Shown piece after piece: positions 25,439-34,487 of a DNA stretch of 64,000 nt. The notes below the pieces were generated by a model. It was given only the letters and a program-made list of their open reading frames with translations. It had not been told where the DNA came from and made no database searches. Source of the DNA: JAYQKL01 sp049890195. GTDB taxonomy: Bacteria > Pseudomonadota > Alphaproteobacteria > RS24. The stretch lies in the NCBI GenBank assembly GCA_049890195.1, contig JBMHBY010000009.1, positions 62,001 to 126,000 of the forward strand, given 5' to 3'. The translations under genes were made by a program, and so were the position numbers. Position 1 is the stretch's first letter. Every line of letters starts with the position of its first letter.

Positions 25439-27367
25439 ATGTCTGCACTCATCGTATTTCTGCCCTTGATTGGATCGCTGGTTGCCGGGTTGTTTGGGCG
25501 CATCATCGGTCATCGCGCCAGTGAGTTGATCACCTGCGGCCTGATGGTCATTACCGCCTATCTGTCCGGCATGGTGTTCGCGGATGTGCTCTATAACGGA
25601 CCCCAAACGGTTCATGTGCTGGACTGGATCAAGTCCGGCACCTTTGAGGCCGGCTGGACATTGCGGGTCGATATGCTGACCGCGGTCATGTTCATTGTGG
25701 TCAATGGTGTCTCGACATTGGTGCATATTTACTCCATCGGTTACATGAGCCACGATCCGCACCGCGCGCGCTTTTTTGCTTATCTGTCCCTGTTCACCTT
25801 CGCCATGCTGATGTTGGTCACGGCGGATAATTTCCTGCAGTTGTTCTTCGGCTGGGAGGGGGTCGGACTGGCCTCCTATCTGCTGATCGGGTTTTGGTTC
25901 AAGAAGCCGTCCGCCAATGCTGCGGCGATCAAAGCGTTCGTTGTCAACCGTGTTGGGGATTTCGGTCTGATTCTGGGGCTTGGCGCCCTGTATTTGTCGG
26001 TCGGCTCCATTCATTTTGACGACGCCTTTGCCGCCGCTCCGGTGTTGGCTGAGGGACGGTTTGAATTCCTCGGCTATAATGTGCCAGTCCTGACCTCCAT
26101 CTGCCTGCTTTTGTTCATGGGGGCGATGGGCAAATCAGCCCAATTCCTTCTGCACACCTGGTTGCCTGATGCGATGGAGGGGCCGACCCCCGTTTCGGCC
26201 CTGATACACGCGGCAACAATGGTCACTGCCGGGGTGTTCCTTGTGGCCAGATGCTCCCCGTTGTTCGAGCTTTCCCCGGAGGCCCTGGGCGTGGTGACGG
26301 TGTTCGGCGCCCTGACAGCCTTTTTTGCGGCGACCGTTGGTCTTGTCCAGAACGACATCAAGCGGGTCATCGCCTATTCAACCTGCTCACAGCTTGGCTA
26401 CATGTTTGTGGCGCTCGGGGTTGGCGCTTATCAGGTGGCTGTGTTCCATTTGTTCACACATGCCTTTTTCAAGGCATTGCTGTTCCTTGGCGCCGGTTCG
26501 GTCATTCATGCCATGGGCGATGAACAGGATATGCGCAAAATGGGCGGGTTACGGGAGATGATACCCTTCACATGGCTGCTGATGTTGATTGGAACGTTGG
26601 CGTTGACGGGTTTCCCGCTGACAGCCGGTTATTATTCCAAAGACGCGATTATTGAGGCCGCCTTTGCCGCGTCCAGCACGGCGCACATGTTCGGATTTGT
26701 GCTGTTGGTTGTGGCCGCGGTCTTCACCTCGTTTTATTCCTGGCGCTTGATGTTCATGACGTTCCACGGCAAGGCGCGGATGACCAGCGATCAGTTGAGC
26801 CATGTGCATGAAAGCCCGCCGGTCATGATGGTGCCCCTGGTGCTGCTGGCCATTGGTGCGTTGATTGCGGGTGCCGCCTTCAAGGGGCTGTTCATTGGGG
26901 ACGGTCAGGCCGGTTTCTGGGGCAGTGCGATTTTCACCAACCCCGACAACACCATTTTGATTGATCTGCACCTTGTCCCAAAAGCCGTGATTTATGCCCC
27001 GTTGATGGCGATGATCGCCGGTTTTGTGACAGCCTGGTATTTTTACATCCGCAAACCGGATGTGCCGGTCCAGTTGGCCAAAGAGCAGGATATTCTGTAC
27101 CGCTTCCTGCTCAACAAATGGTATTTCGATGAACTGTATGACGTCATCTTTGTCCGTCCTGCCAAATGGCTGGCGCGGCGTTTGTGGAAAATCGGTGACG
27201 GTTTGATCATTGATGGCCTTGGGCCGGACGGGGTTGCCGGACAAGTGCAGCGCATGACGCAGCGCGTGGTCAAAATTCAGTCCGGTTATGTTTACCATTA
27301 TGCCTTTGCCATGCTTCTCGGCGTTGCCGGGCTGGCAAGTTGGTTCATGCTTGCAGGGGGGCACTGA
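25439..27367 (+). CDS. nuoL: NADH-quinone oxidoreductase subunit L
   Basis: A 642-residue antiporter-like proton-pumping subunit, the most distal of the membrane arm. Seen are FFGWEGVGLASYLLIGFWF with the conserved Glu, the channel segment TWLPDAMEGPTPVSALIHAA with broken-helix residues, and the C-terminal region that forms the lateral helix and the final anchor. Its TGA shares one base with the nuoM ATG. Confidence 0.97.
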   Translation: MSALIVFLPLIGSLVAGLFGRIIGHRASELITCGLMVITAYLSGMVFADVLYNGPQTVHVLDWIKSGTFEAGWTLRVDMLTAVMFIVVNGVSTLVHIYSIGYMSHDPHRARFFAYLSLFTFAMLMLVTADNFLQLFFGWEGVGLASYLLIGFWFKKPSANAAAIKAFVVNRVGDFGLILGLGALYLSVGSIHFDDAFAAAPVLAEGRFEFLGYNVPVLTSICLLLFMGAMGKSAQFLLHTWLPDAMEGPTPVSALIHAATMVTAGVFLVARCSPLFELSPEALGVVTVFGALTAFFAATVGLVQNDIKRVIAYSTCSQLGYMFVALGVGAYQVAVFHLFTHAFFKALLFLGAGSVIHAMGDEQDMRKMGGLREMIPFTWLLMLIGTLALTGFPLTAGYYSKDAIIEAAFAASSTAHMFGFVLLVVAAVFTSFYSWRLMFMTFHGKARMTSDQLSHVHESPPVMMVPLVLLAIGALIAGAAFKGLFIGDGQAGFWGSAIFTNPDNTILIDLHLVPKAVIYAPLMAMIAGFVTAWYFYIRKPDVPVQLAKEQDILYRFLLNKWYFDELYDVIFVRPAKWLARRLWKIGDGLIIDGLGPDGVAGQVQRMTQRVVKIQSGYVYHYAFAMLLGVAGLASWFMLAGGH

Positions 27368-28866
27368 TGTCAGACTGGCCAATTCTGAGCACACTCACAT
27401 TTTTGCCGCTTCTTGGGGCGATCTTCATCATGCTCATTCGCGGCGATGAGGATGTCATCGCCCGCAATGCACGTGCCGTAGCCTTGTGGACGACAGTCGC
27501 CACCTTGGTTTTGAGCGTCATCATGCTGGTCAACTTTGACCCGACAACGCCTGATTTCCAGTTCATGGAGCGCTTTGACTGGATTGGCGGAGGCATAGAC
27601 TATGCCATGGGCGTGGACGGCATTTCCGTTCTGTTCGTCATTCTCACAACCTCGCTGATGCCGTTGTGCATTCTGGCCAGCTGGGAGTCCATCTCGCATC
27701 GTGTGCGCGAATATATGGTGGCGTTTCTGGTTCTGGAGACCTTGATGATCGGGGTGTTTTGCGCCCTTGACCTCATCCTGTTCTATCTGTTTTTTGAAGC
27801 CGGTCTGATCCCGATGTTCCTGATTATCGGTATTTGGGGCGGCGCCAGACGTGTTTATGCGAGTTTCAAGTTTTTCCTGTACACCTTGCTCGGCTCTGTC
27901 CTGATGCTTCTGGCGGTCATGTATATGTACTGGCAGTCCGGCACGACCTTTATTCCGGATCTACAGGCTTTCACTTTCGGACAGGACGCGCAGACCTGGT
28001 TGTGGCTTGCCTTTTTCGCCAGTTTTGCCGTGAAAATGCCGATGTGGCCGGTCCATACCTGGCTGCCGGACGCCCACGTTGAGGCCCCTACAGCCGGGTC
28101 CGTCATTCTTGCTGGTGTGCTGTTGAAAATGGGCGGTTACGGCTTTCTAAGGTTCTCATTGCCGATGTTCCCTCTGGCTTCAGCGGATTTTGCGCCTCTG
28201 GTGTTCGGCTTGAGTGCGATTGCGATCATTTACACGTCTCTTGTCGCTTTGGCTCAAGAGGACATGAAAAAGCTCATTGCTTACTCCTCGGTCGCCCATA
28301 TGGGCTATGTGACCATGGGGATTTTTTCGCTGACTGATCAGGGCATTCAGGGGGCGGTGTTCCAGATGCTTTCACATGGCTGGATTTCCGGTGCGCTGTT
28401 CCTGTGCGTGGGGGTGGTCTATGATCGCATGCATACACGTGAAATCGCCGCTTATGGCGGGCTAGCCAACCGCATGCCGGTTTATGCCGTGTTGTTCCTG
28501 TTGTTCACAATGGCGAATGTCGGTCTGCCGGGAACGTCCGGCTTTGTCGGGGAATTCCTGACCATCATCGGCACATTCCAGGTCAGCACCACAACGGCCC
28601 TGCTTGCGGCCTCCGGTGTCATTTTGTCTGCCTCCTATGGCCTGTCGCTGTACCGGCGGATCAGCTTTGGTGAACTGAACAATGAGGCGTTGCAGGAGAT
28701 CAGCGACATGACCGGCCGAGAAATCCTGATCATTGTGCCGCTGGCTCTGGCGACATTGCTGTTCGGGGTATGGCCGATGCCAATCCTCGATGTGACGTCT
28801 GTCTCCCTGCAAAGCCTGTTGGAGAACTATCAGGCCGCTATTTCCATGGCGTCAAATGCGCCGTAA
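27367..28866 (+). CDS. nuoM: NADH-quinone oxidoreductase subunit M
   Basis: A 499-residue antiporter-like proton-pumping subunit with about 14 transmembrane helices. Signatures are LFYLFFEAGLIPMFLIIGIW, with the conserved Glu, and HTWLPDAHVEAPTAGSVILA, with the channel Lys region. ATG 27367, overlapping the nuoL stop by one base, is preferred over upstream codons that lie in nuoL. nuoN follows after 12 bases. Confidence 0.97.
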   Translation: MSDWPILSTLTFLPLLGAIFIMLIRGDEDVIARNARAVALWTTVATLVLSVIMLVNFDPTTPDFQFMERFDWIGGGIDYAMGVDGISVLFVILTTSLMPLCILASWESISHRVREYMVAFLVLETLMIGVFCALDLILFYLFFEAGLIPMFLIIGIWGGARRVYASFKFFLYTLLGSVLMLLAVMYMYWQSGTTFIPDLQAFTFGQDAQTWLWLAFFASFAVKMPMWPVHTWLPDAHVEAPTAGSVILAGVLLKMGGYGFLRFSLPMFPLASADFAPLVFGLSAIAIIYTSLVALAQEDMKKLIAYSSVAHMGYVTMGIFSLTDQGIQGAVFQMLSHGWISGALFLCVGVVYDRMHTREIAAYGGLANRMPVYAVLFLLFTMANVGLPGTSGFVGEFLTIIGTFQVSTTTALLAASGVILSASYGLSLYRRISFGELNNEALQEISDMTGREILIIVPLALATLLFGVWPMPILDVTSVSLQSLLENYQAAISMASNAP

Positions 28867-28878
28867 AAGGATGAACCC

Positions 28879-30357
28879 ATGATTGCCCAAGACCTGATTG
28901 CCTTTTTGCCGGAACTGACCCTGTTTTTCGGGGCGATGGCGTTGTTGATGTACGGTGTCTATGCCAGCGGTGACACGTCCCGCATGGTCAATCTGGGTGC
29001 GATAACAACTTTGGTCGTGGCCACGCTGATGGTGCTGTTGAACACCGGTCAGGATATGACGCTGTTCAATGGTGCCCTGCAGATTGACGGTTTTACGATC
29101 CTGATGAAGGTTTTGACCCTGCTGGCGGTTGCTGTCGCCCTGTTCATGTCTCAAGGTTACATGGAAAAGGAAAAAATCGCCCGGTTTGAGTTTCCGGTTC
29201 TGGTTTTACTGGCTGCGTGCGGTATGGCGATCATGATTTCCGCGAATGATATGATTGCACTTTACATGGGGCTGGAACTGCAATCTCTGGCCTTGTATGT
29301 GGTCGCCGCGATTAACCGTGAGAGCGGACGTTCCACTGAGGCGGGGCTGAAATATTTTGTTTTGGGGGCCTTGAGTTCCGGGATGCTGCTTTATGGTATT
29401 TCGCTGATTTATGGTTTCACCGGAACGGTCAATTTCGCCGATCTCGCCCTGATTGTGCCGGATGGCTCCATGGCGGCACAGATGGGCCTTGTGTTCGGTC
29501 TTGTCTTCATGCTGGCGGGACTGGCTTTCAAAATCTCCGCTGTTCCGTTTCACATGTGGACACCGGACGTCTATGAGGGGGCGCCGACGCCCGTGACGGC
29601 CTTCTTCGCCGCAGCCCCGAAGCTGGCGGCCATGGCCCTGATGATGCGCGCCATCATTATCACCTTCCCGCAATCGGTTGACATCTGGCTTCAGATTGTG
29701 ATTTTCATGTCGCTTGCCAGTATGGGTCTGGGTGCCTTCGCCGCCATCGGTCAAAACAACATCAAACGCCTGATGGCTTATTCCTCCATCGGTCATATCG
29801 GCTTTGCCCTGGTCGGGTTTGCCGCTGTCGGGCATGAGGGTGTCACCGGCGTCATCGCCTATATGATCTTATATGTCATCATGTCCCTGGGCACCTTTGC
29901 CTGCATTTTGTCCATGCGCAACTCCGAAGGGGTGATTGAACAGATTTCCGGCCTGTCCGGTTTGAGCCGGTCACAGCCCTTGATGGCGTTTTGCATGGCG
30001 GCATTCATGTTTTCGCTGGCCGGCATTCCGCCTCTGGCCGGCTTTTTCGGCAAATTTTATGTCTTCCGGGCGGCGATGAATGCCGAATTGTATTTTCTGG
30101 CCGTTTTCGGCGTTTTGGCCAGCGTGGTGGGTGCCTATTATTATCTGCGCGTGGTCAAAATCATGTATTTGGATGAGCCGCATGACGACGCCATTGTCAC
30201 CATGCCGTCAAATCTCAGGCTGGTTTCCCTGGTTTCCGCAGCCATCTTGATCCTGTTTTTCGTTTATCCGTCACCTTTGGTCTCCATTTCCAAAATGGCT
30301 GCAGCGGCACTGCTGGGCGATACCGTGCTATTGGGCGGCGTCGCTGAACTGCATTGA
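28879..30357 (+). CDS. nuoN: NADH-quinone oxidoreductase subunit N
   Basis: A 492-residue antiporter-like proton-pumping subunit next to NuoK. Signatures are MGLELQSLALYVVAAI, PFHMWTPDVYEGAPTPVTAF and IKRLMAYSSIGHIGFALVG. It is the last structural gene of complex I, completing all 14 subunits. Its TGA overlaps the birA ATG by one base, so birA and rnj are likely co-transcribed with complex I. Confidence 0.97.
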   Translation: MIAQDLIAFLPELTLFFGAMALLMYGVYASGDTSRMVNLGAITTLVVATLMVLLNTGQDMTLFNGALQIDGFTILMKVLTLLAVAVALFMSQGYMEKEKIARFEFPVLVLLAACGMAIMISANDMIALYMGLELQSLALYVVAAINRESGRSTEAGLKYFVLGALSSGMLLYGISLIYGFTGTVNFADLALIVPDGSMAAQMGLVFGLVFMLAGLAFKISAVPFHMWTPDVYEGAPTPVTAFFAAAPKLAAMALMMRAIIITFPQSVDIWLQIVIFMSLASMGLGAFAAIGQNNIKRLMAYSSIGHIGFALVGFAAVGHEGVTGVIAYMILYVIMSLGTFACILSMRNSEGVIEQISGLSGLSRSQPLMAFCMAAFMFSLAGIPPLAGFFGKFYVFRAAMNAELYFLAVFGVLASVVGAYYYLRVVKIMYLDEPHDDAIVTMPSNLRLVSLVSAAILILFFVYPSPLVSISKMAAAALLGDTVLLGGVAELH

Positions 30358-31109
30358 TGTCCGGGTTCCCAGAGGGCGTTGATTATCTCACCTTTGAGAC
30401 GCTTGACAGCACCAATGCGCAGGCCCGTAGGGTTCTGGGGCAGGGCCGTGATGTTGCTTCTGTTCCGGTCTGGATCAGGGCCGACACCCAAACTGCCGGT
30501 CGCGGTCGGATGGGACGCACATGGTCGTCGCCTGTCGGCAATCTGATGGCGACTTATGTGTGTGCGCCTGAGTGTGAACGCCACCACCTCGCCGAAATTG
30601 GCTTTGTCGCCGGGCTGGCGCTCCATGATACGCTGAGCGCCTTGGCACCTGACAGTGTGATTGGCCTCAAATGGCCCAATGATGTTCTGTTGGAGGGCGC
30701 GAAGGTGTCCGGTATTCTGCTTGAAACGCTTGACCAGGAGATGCGTCATGTTGCTGTCGGGATCGGCGTCAATCTGAGCAGTGCGCCGAGTGATACGCCG
30801 TACCCGGCCATCGCCTTGAAAAGCGCGACAGGCCAGAATCATCCACCTGAAGGGGTTTTGTCGCAACTGGCACATCGTTTTTTGTATTGGCAGAAGGCGT
30901 GGGAGGATGACGGGTTTGCGGCCTTGAGGGCGCCCTGGCTGGCGCGGGCGCATGGGCTGGGCGCGGCTATTACGGTCCGTCAGCAGCAAGCAACAGTGGA
31001 AGGTGTGTTTGCAGATATTACAGAAGACGGTAGATTGCTTGTGGAAACCGAACAGGGTGGTGCCGTCACGGTTTCTGCCGGAGACGTGTATTTTGGGGCG
31101 GGGCTATGA
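30357..31109 (+). CDS. birA: Biotin--[acetyl-CoA-carboxylase] ligase
   Basis: A 250-residue enzyme that activates biotin with ATP and attaches it to the biotin carboxyl carrier protein. The biotin-binding signature is in TAGRGRMGRTWSSPVGNL, with the catalytic domain stretch LKWPNDVLLEGAKVSGILLE. The N-terminal DNA-binding domain of E. coli BirA is absent, so this is the monofunctional class with no repressor role. ATG 30357 overlaps the nuoN stop. It overlaps rnj by four bases. Many alphaproteobacteria carry coaX between birA and rnj; it is not present here. Confidence 0.94.
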   Translation: MSGFPEGVDYLTFETLDSTNAQARRVLGQGRDVASVPVWIRADTQTAGRGRMGRTWSSPVGNLMATYVCAPECERHHLAEIGFVAGLALHDTLSALAPDSVIGLKWPNDVLLEGAKVSGILLETLDQEMRHVAVGIGVNLSSAPSDTPYPAIALKSATGQNHPPEGVLSQLAHRFLYWQKAWEDDGFAALRAPWLARAHGLGAAITVRQQQATVEGVFADITEDGRLLVETEQGGAVTVSAGDVYFGAGL

Positions 31110-32764
31110 CGACCGACAATAATCTGGTTTTTGTGCCTTTGGGCGGTACGGGTGAAATCGGCATGAACCTAAATCTGTACGGGTTCGGCTCGGCAGGTTC
31201 GCGTGACTGGATAATGGTGGACTGCGGTGTGACCTTCGGGGATGAGCGCGACCCCGGCATTGATGTCATCATGCCGGATACGCGGTTTATTGAGCAGCAC
31301 AAAAAACGCCTGCATGGTCTGGTTCTGACCCACGGGCATGAGGATCATATCGGCGCTGTCGCCTATTTGTGGCCACGGCTGAAGTGTCCGATATATGCCA
31401 CCCCCTTCACCGCTGAACTGGTTATGGGCAAACTCAAGGAGGCCGGCCTTGAAGAGGAGGCCCCTTTGCATATTCTTGATCTGGATGGGCATATTGATCT
31501 TGGTCCGTTCAGTATTGATCTGATCGGCCTGACACATTCGATCGCCGAGCCGTTCGCCCTGGCAATCCGCACACCATTGGGCAATCTGCTGCATACCGGC
31601 GACTGGAAAATCGACTCCAATCCGTTGATCGGCAGGGTGACGGACAGTGACAGGCTGGTGGCGTTTGGCAAAGAGGGTATTGATGCCATCATTTGCGACT
31701 CGACCAATGTGCTGTCGCCCGGTGTCAGCGGATCAGAATCGGATGTGGCGGACGGCCTTGCGGACACCATTGCCGATTGCGCCGGCCGGGTTGTGGTGAC
31801 AACCTTTGCCAGCAATGTCGCCCGGCTTGAGGCGGTTGGGCGGGCCGCCAGCAAGACGGGTCGCCATCTGGCCTTGGTCGGGCGCGGTATGCACCGCATT
31901 TACAACGCTGCGCGCAAAACCGGATATCTGCAAAACTTTCCGAAATTGATCAGTGAAGAGGATGCCGGTTATCTGCCGCCAGACAAATTGTTGGTGTTGT
32001 GCACCGGGTCACAGGGGGAGCCGCGGGCCGCGTTGGCGCGCATTGCATCGGGTACACACCCGCATCTGGTTCTTGAGGAGGCGGATACGGTGATTTTCTC
32101 CTCCAAAATGATTCCCGGCAATGAGACCGGCATACTGGATCTGCAAAACCGGCTGGCGGGGCTGGGGGTGACGATTTTGACCTCCGGCGACCGTATCCTG
32201 CATGTGTCCGGACACCCCAACCGCGAAGAACTGGTGCAGATGTATGATTGGGTCAAACCGAAATGTGCGGTGCCGGTGCATGGAGAACATCGACATTTGC
32301 TGGCGCATGCCGCTCTGGCTGAGGAGCTGGGGGTGCCGACCGCCATCCGCGCCAAAAACGGCGATATGGTCAAGTTGCTGCCGGGGCAGGCTGAAATTCT
32401 TGATGTCGTGAGCCATGGTCGGCTGCACATGGATGGTGATGTTTATGTGCCGGCAAATGAGTCACCCGCCATCCAACGCCGCAAGCTGGCATATAACGGT
32501 GTCGTCACTGTCAGCATAGCTGTTGATAAAGGCGGACGTCTGGCGGCCAGTCCAGAGGTTCAGACCATGGGTCTGCCGGATGATGATGGTTTGGGGGTCA
32601 AGCTGGAGGACTGGATTTTGGATGCCGTCGACCGGGCCGTTCCGGAGAATGGCAGAATCACACCGCAGCGCGCCGAGGAGGAGGTCAAGCGCTCTGTTCG
32701 CCGGGAAATGCGCCGCAGGTGGGGGAAAAAACCCGAAGTTCTTGTTAACTTTTGCTATGTTTAA
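31106..32764 (+). CDS. rnj: Ribonuclease J (metallo-beta-lactamase/beta-CASP nuclease)
   Basis: A 552-residue 5' exonuclease and endonuclease that matures rRNA and degrades mRNA. The metallo-beta-lactamase motif is LVLTHGHEDHIGAVAYLWP, with further metal ligands in HTGDWKIDSNP and ICDSTNV; the beta-CASP domain contains TTFASNVARLEAVG and the C-terminal PVHGEHRHLLAHA. The start ATG overlaps the birA stop (ATGA). It sits in the conserved block nuo-birA-rnj-DUF1467-proS. Confidence 0.94.
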   Translation: MTTDNNLVFVPLGGTGEIGMNLNLYGFGSAGSRDWIMVDCGVTFGDERDPGIDVIMPDTRFIEQHKKRLHGLVLTHGHEDHIGAVAYLWPRLKCPIYATPFTAELVMGKLKEAGLEEEAPLHILDLDGHIDLGPFSIDLIGLTHSIAEPFALAIRTPLGNLLHTGDWKIDSNPLIGRVTDSDRLVAFGKEGIDAIICDSTNVLSPGVSGSESDVADGLADTIADCAGRVVVTTFASNVARLEAVGRAASKTGRHLALVGRGMHRIYNAARKTGYLQNFPKLISEEDAGYLPPDKLLVLCTGSQGEPRAALARIASGTHPHLVLEEADTVIFSSKMIPGNETGILDLQNRLAGLGVTILTSGDRILHVSGHPNREELVQMYDWVKPKCAVPVHGEHRHLLAHAALAEELGVPTAIRAKNGDMVKLLPGQAEILDVVSHGRLHMDGDVYVPANESPAIQRRKLAYNGVVTVSIAVDKGGRLAASPEVQTMGLPDDDGLGVKLEDWILDAVDRAVPENGRITPQRAEEEVKRSVRREMRRRWGKKPEVLVNFCYV

Positions 32765-32819
32765 ATCAGGAACAGGGGTAAATCTGTAAAAACCTTCTGC
32801 GATACAAAAATGGAGCGGT

Positions 32820-33083
32820 ATGATGGTGGAGATCGGTTTTACTTTCGGTCTGGCAATTTACGGGATGATCTGGTTTGTGTCGTTGTTTATGGTTTTGCCG
32901 TTTGGGGTCACAACCCAAGATGAGCAGGGTGAGATCGAGCCGGGTTCACCGGGAAGTGCCCCGCATCAGGCCTCAATCCTCAAAAAAATGGGGTATACGA
33001 CAATTTTGGCCACTGTTTTGTTTCTGGCGGTGTATTGGATCCTGACCACCGGAGCGCTGAATTGGATACCATTGGACTTTTAA
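32820..33083 (+). CDS. DUF1467 family membrane protein
   Basis: An 87-residue protein with two predicted transmembrane segments (about residues 6-24 and 60-80) and the family's connecting motif LPFGVTTQDEQGEIEPGSPG between them. DUF1467 proteins are found next to rnj and proS in alphaproteobacteria; their function is unknown. Two adjacent ATG codons (32820 and 32823) leave the start uncertain by one residue. Co-transcription with rnj or proS is likely. Confidence 0.88.
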   Translation: MMVEIGFTFGLAIYGMIWFVSLFMVLPFGVTTQDEQGEIEPGSPGSAPHQASILKKMGYTTILATVLFLAVYWILTTGALNWIPLDF

Positions 33084-33123
33084 TAAATATAATAAGTATA
33101 TGTAGTTATGGTGAATAATTAAG

Positions 33124-34470
33124 ATGAAGCTTTCAAAATATTTTCTGCCGACTTTGAAGGAAAACCCGGCTGAAGCGCAAATTGTCTCCCATCGGCTGAT
33201 GTTGCGTGCCGGCATGGTGCGACAGGCCAGTGCCGGGATTTACAGCTGGCTGCCTTTGGGCCAACGGGTGTTGACCAAAATCTCCCAAATTGTGCGTGAA
33301 GAACAAAATCGGGCGGGGGCGTTGGAGGTGTTGATGCCGACCATCCAATCGGCTGAATTGTGGCAGGAGTCGGGCCGTTATGAGGATTATGGCAAGGAGA
33401 TGCTGCGCATCACCGACCGGCATGACCGTCCGCTGCTGTTCGGACCGACCAACGAGGAACAGATTACCCAGATTTTTCGGGACAATGTTCGCAGTTACAA
33501 GGATCTGCCGCGTAATCTTTATCATATCCAATGGAAGTTCCGGGATGAAATCCGTCCGCGTTTCGGGGTCATGCGAGGCCGCGAATTCCTGATGAAAGAC
33601 GCCTATTCCTTTGATGTTGACGAGGCCGGTGCACGGCGCTCCTACCAGAAAATGTTTGTCGCCTATCTGCGGACTTTCGAGCGTTTGGGCCTGCAGGCGT
33701 TGCCGATGGCCGCCGACACCGGTCCGATTGGCGGGGATATGAGCCATGAATTCATCATTCTGGCCGAGACCGGAGAGTCTGAGGTGTTCTGTCATCGTGA
33801 TTTGGTCGATTTGCCGGCACCCGGGCCGGAGGTCGCCTATGAGGATGATCTGGAGCCGGTGATCGCCCGTTACACCTCTGCCTATGCCGCCACGGATGAA
33901 AAACACGACCCGGAGGCGTTTGAACAACAGGTACCGGAAGACAAGCGTGTGCAGGCCCGCGGCATTGAGATTGGGCACATTTTTTATTTCGGCGACAAAT
34001 ACGCCAAGGCCATGAACTGCAAGGTTGCCGGCCCTGATGGGAAGGATCTGCTGGTGCAGTCGGGTTCCTATGGGATTGGGGTTTCACGGCTTGTCGGGGC
34101 CATCATTGAGGCCTCCCATGATGACAGCGGCATCATCTGGCCCTGGGAGGTTGCCCCGTTTCATGTTGGTCTCATCAATCTGAAGACCGGGCATGAATTG
34201 ACCGATGCTTTATGCAGCAAACTTTATGATGCATTAATCGACCGCAGATTGGATGTATTATATGATGACAGGGATGAACGGGCTGGTGCCAAATTCTCTG
34301 ATATGGACCTGATCGGCCTGCCGTACCAGGCGGTCATCGGCCCACGCGGGGCTGAGGCCGGTGAAATTGAAATCAAAAACAGGGCGACTGGTGCGCGGGA
34401 AAACCTGCCCTTCGAGGCGGCGGTTGAAAAACTGAGCAGCCCGCCCGACGGCACAGGGCCACTAGGGTAA
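33124..34470 (+). CDS. proS: Prolyl-tRNA synthetase (short alphaproteobacterial form)
   Basis: A 448-residue class II aminoacyl-tRNA synthetase charging tRNA-Pro. Seen are the N-terminal RLMLRAGMVRQASAGIYSWLP, motif 2 in WKFRDEIRPRFGVMRGREFLMKD (shown in part: FRDEIRPRFG), and motif 3 in SYGIGVSRLVGAIIE, then the anticodon-binding domain with YDDRDERAGAKFSDMDLIG. The editing insertion found in E. coli ProRS (about 570 residues) is missing, so Ala-tRNA(Pro) correction would need a separate protein such as ProXp-ala. The upstream spacer is A/T-rich. lolC follows after 17 bases. Confidence 0.95.
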   Translation: MKLSKYFLPTLKENPAEAQIVSHRLMLRAGMVRQASAGIYSWLPLGQRVLTKISQIVREEQNRAGALEVLMPTIQSAELWQESGRYEDYGKEMLRITDRHDRPLLFGPTNEEQITQIFRDNVRSYKDLPRNLYHIQWKFRDEIRPRFGVMRGREFLMKDAYSFDVDEAGARRSYQKMFVAYLRTFERLGLQALPMAADTGPIGGDMSHEFIILAETGESEVFCHRDLVDLPAPGPEVAYEDDLEPVIARYTSAYAATDEKHDPEAFEQQVPEDKRVQARGIEIGHIFYFGDKYAKAMNCKVAGPDGKDLLVQSGSYGIGVSRLVGAIIEASHDDSGIIWPWEVAPFHVGLINLKTGHELTDALCSKLYDALIDRRLDVLYDDRDERAGAKFSDMDLIGLPYQAVIGPRGAEAGEIEIKNRATGARENLPFEAAVEKLSSPPDGTGPLG

Positions 34471-34487
34471 GCATCCAGGAACAGAAA

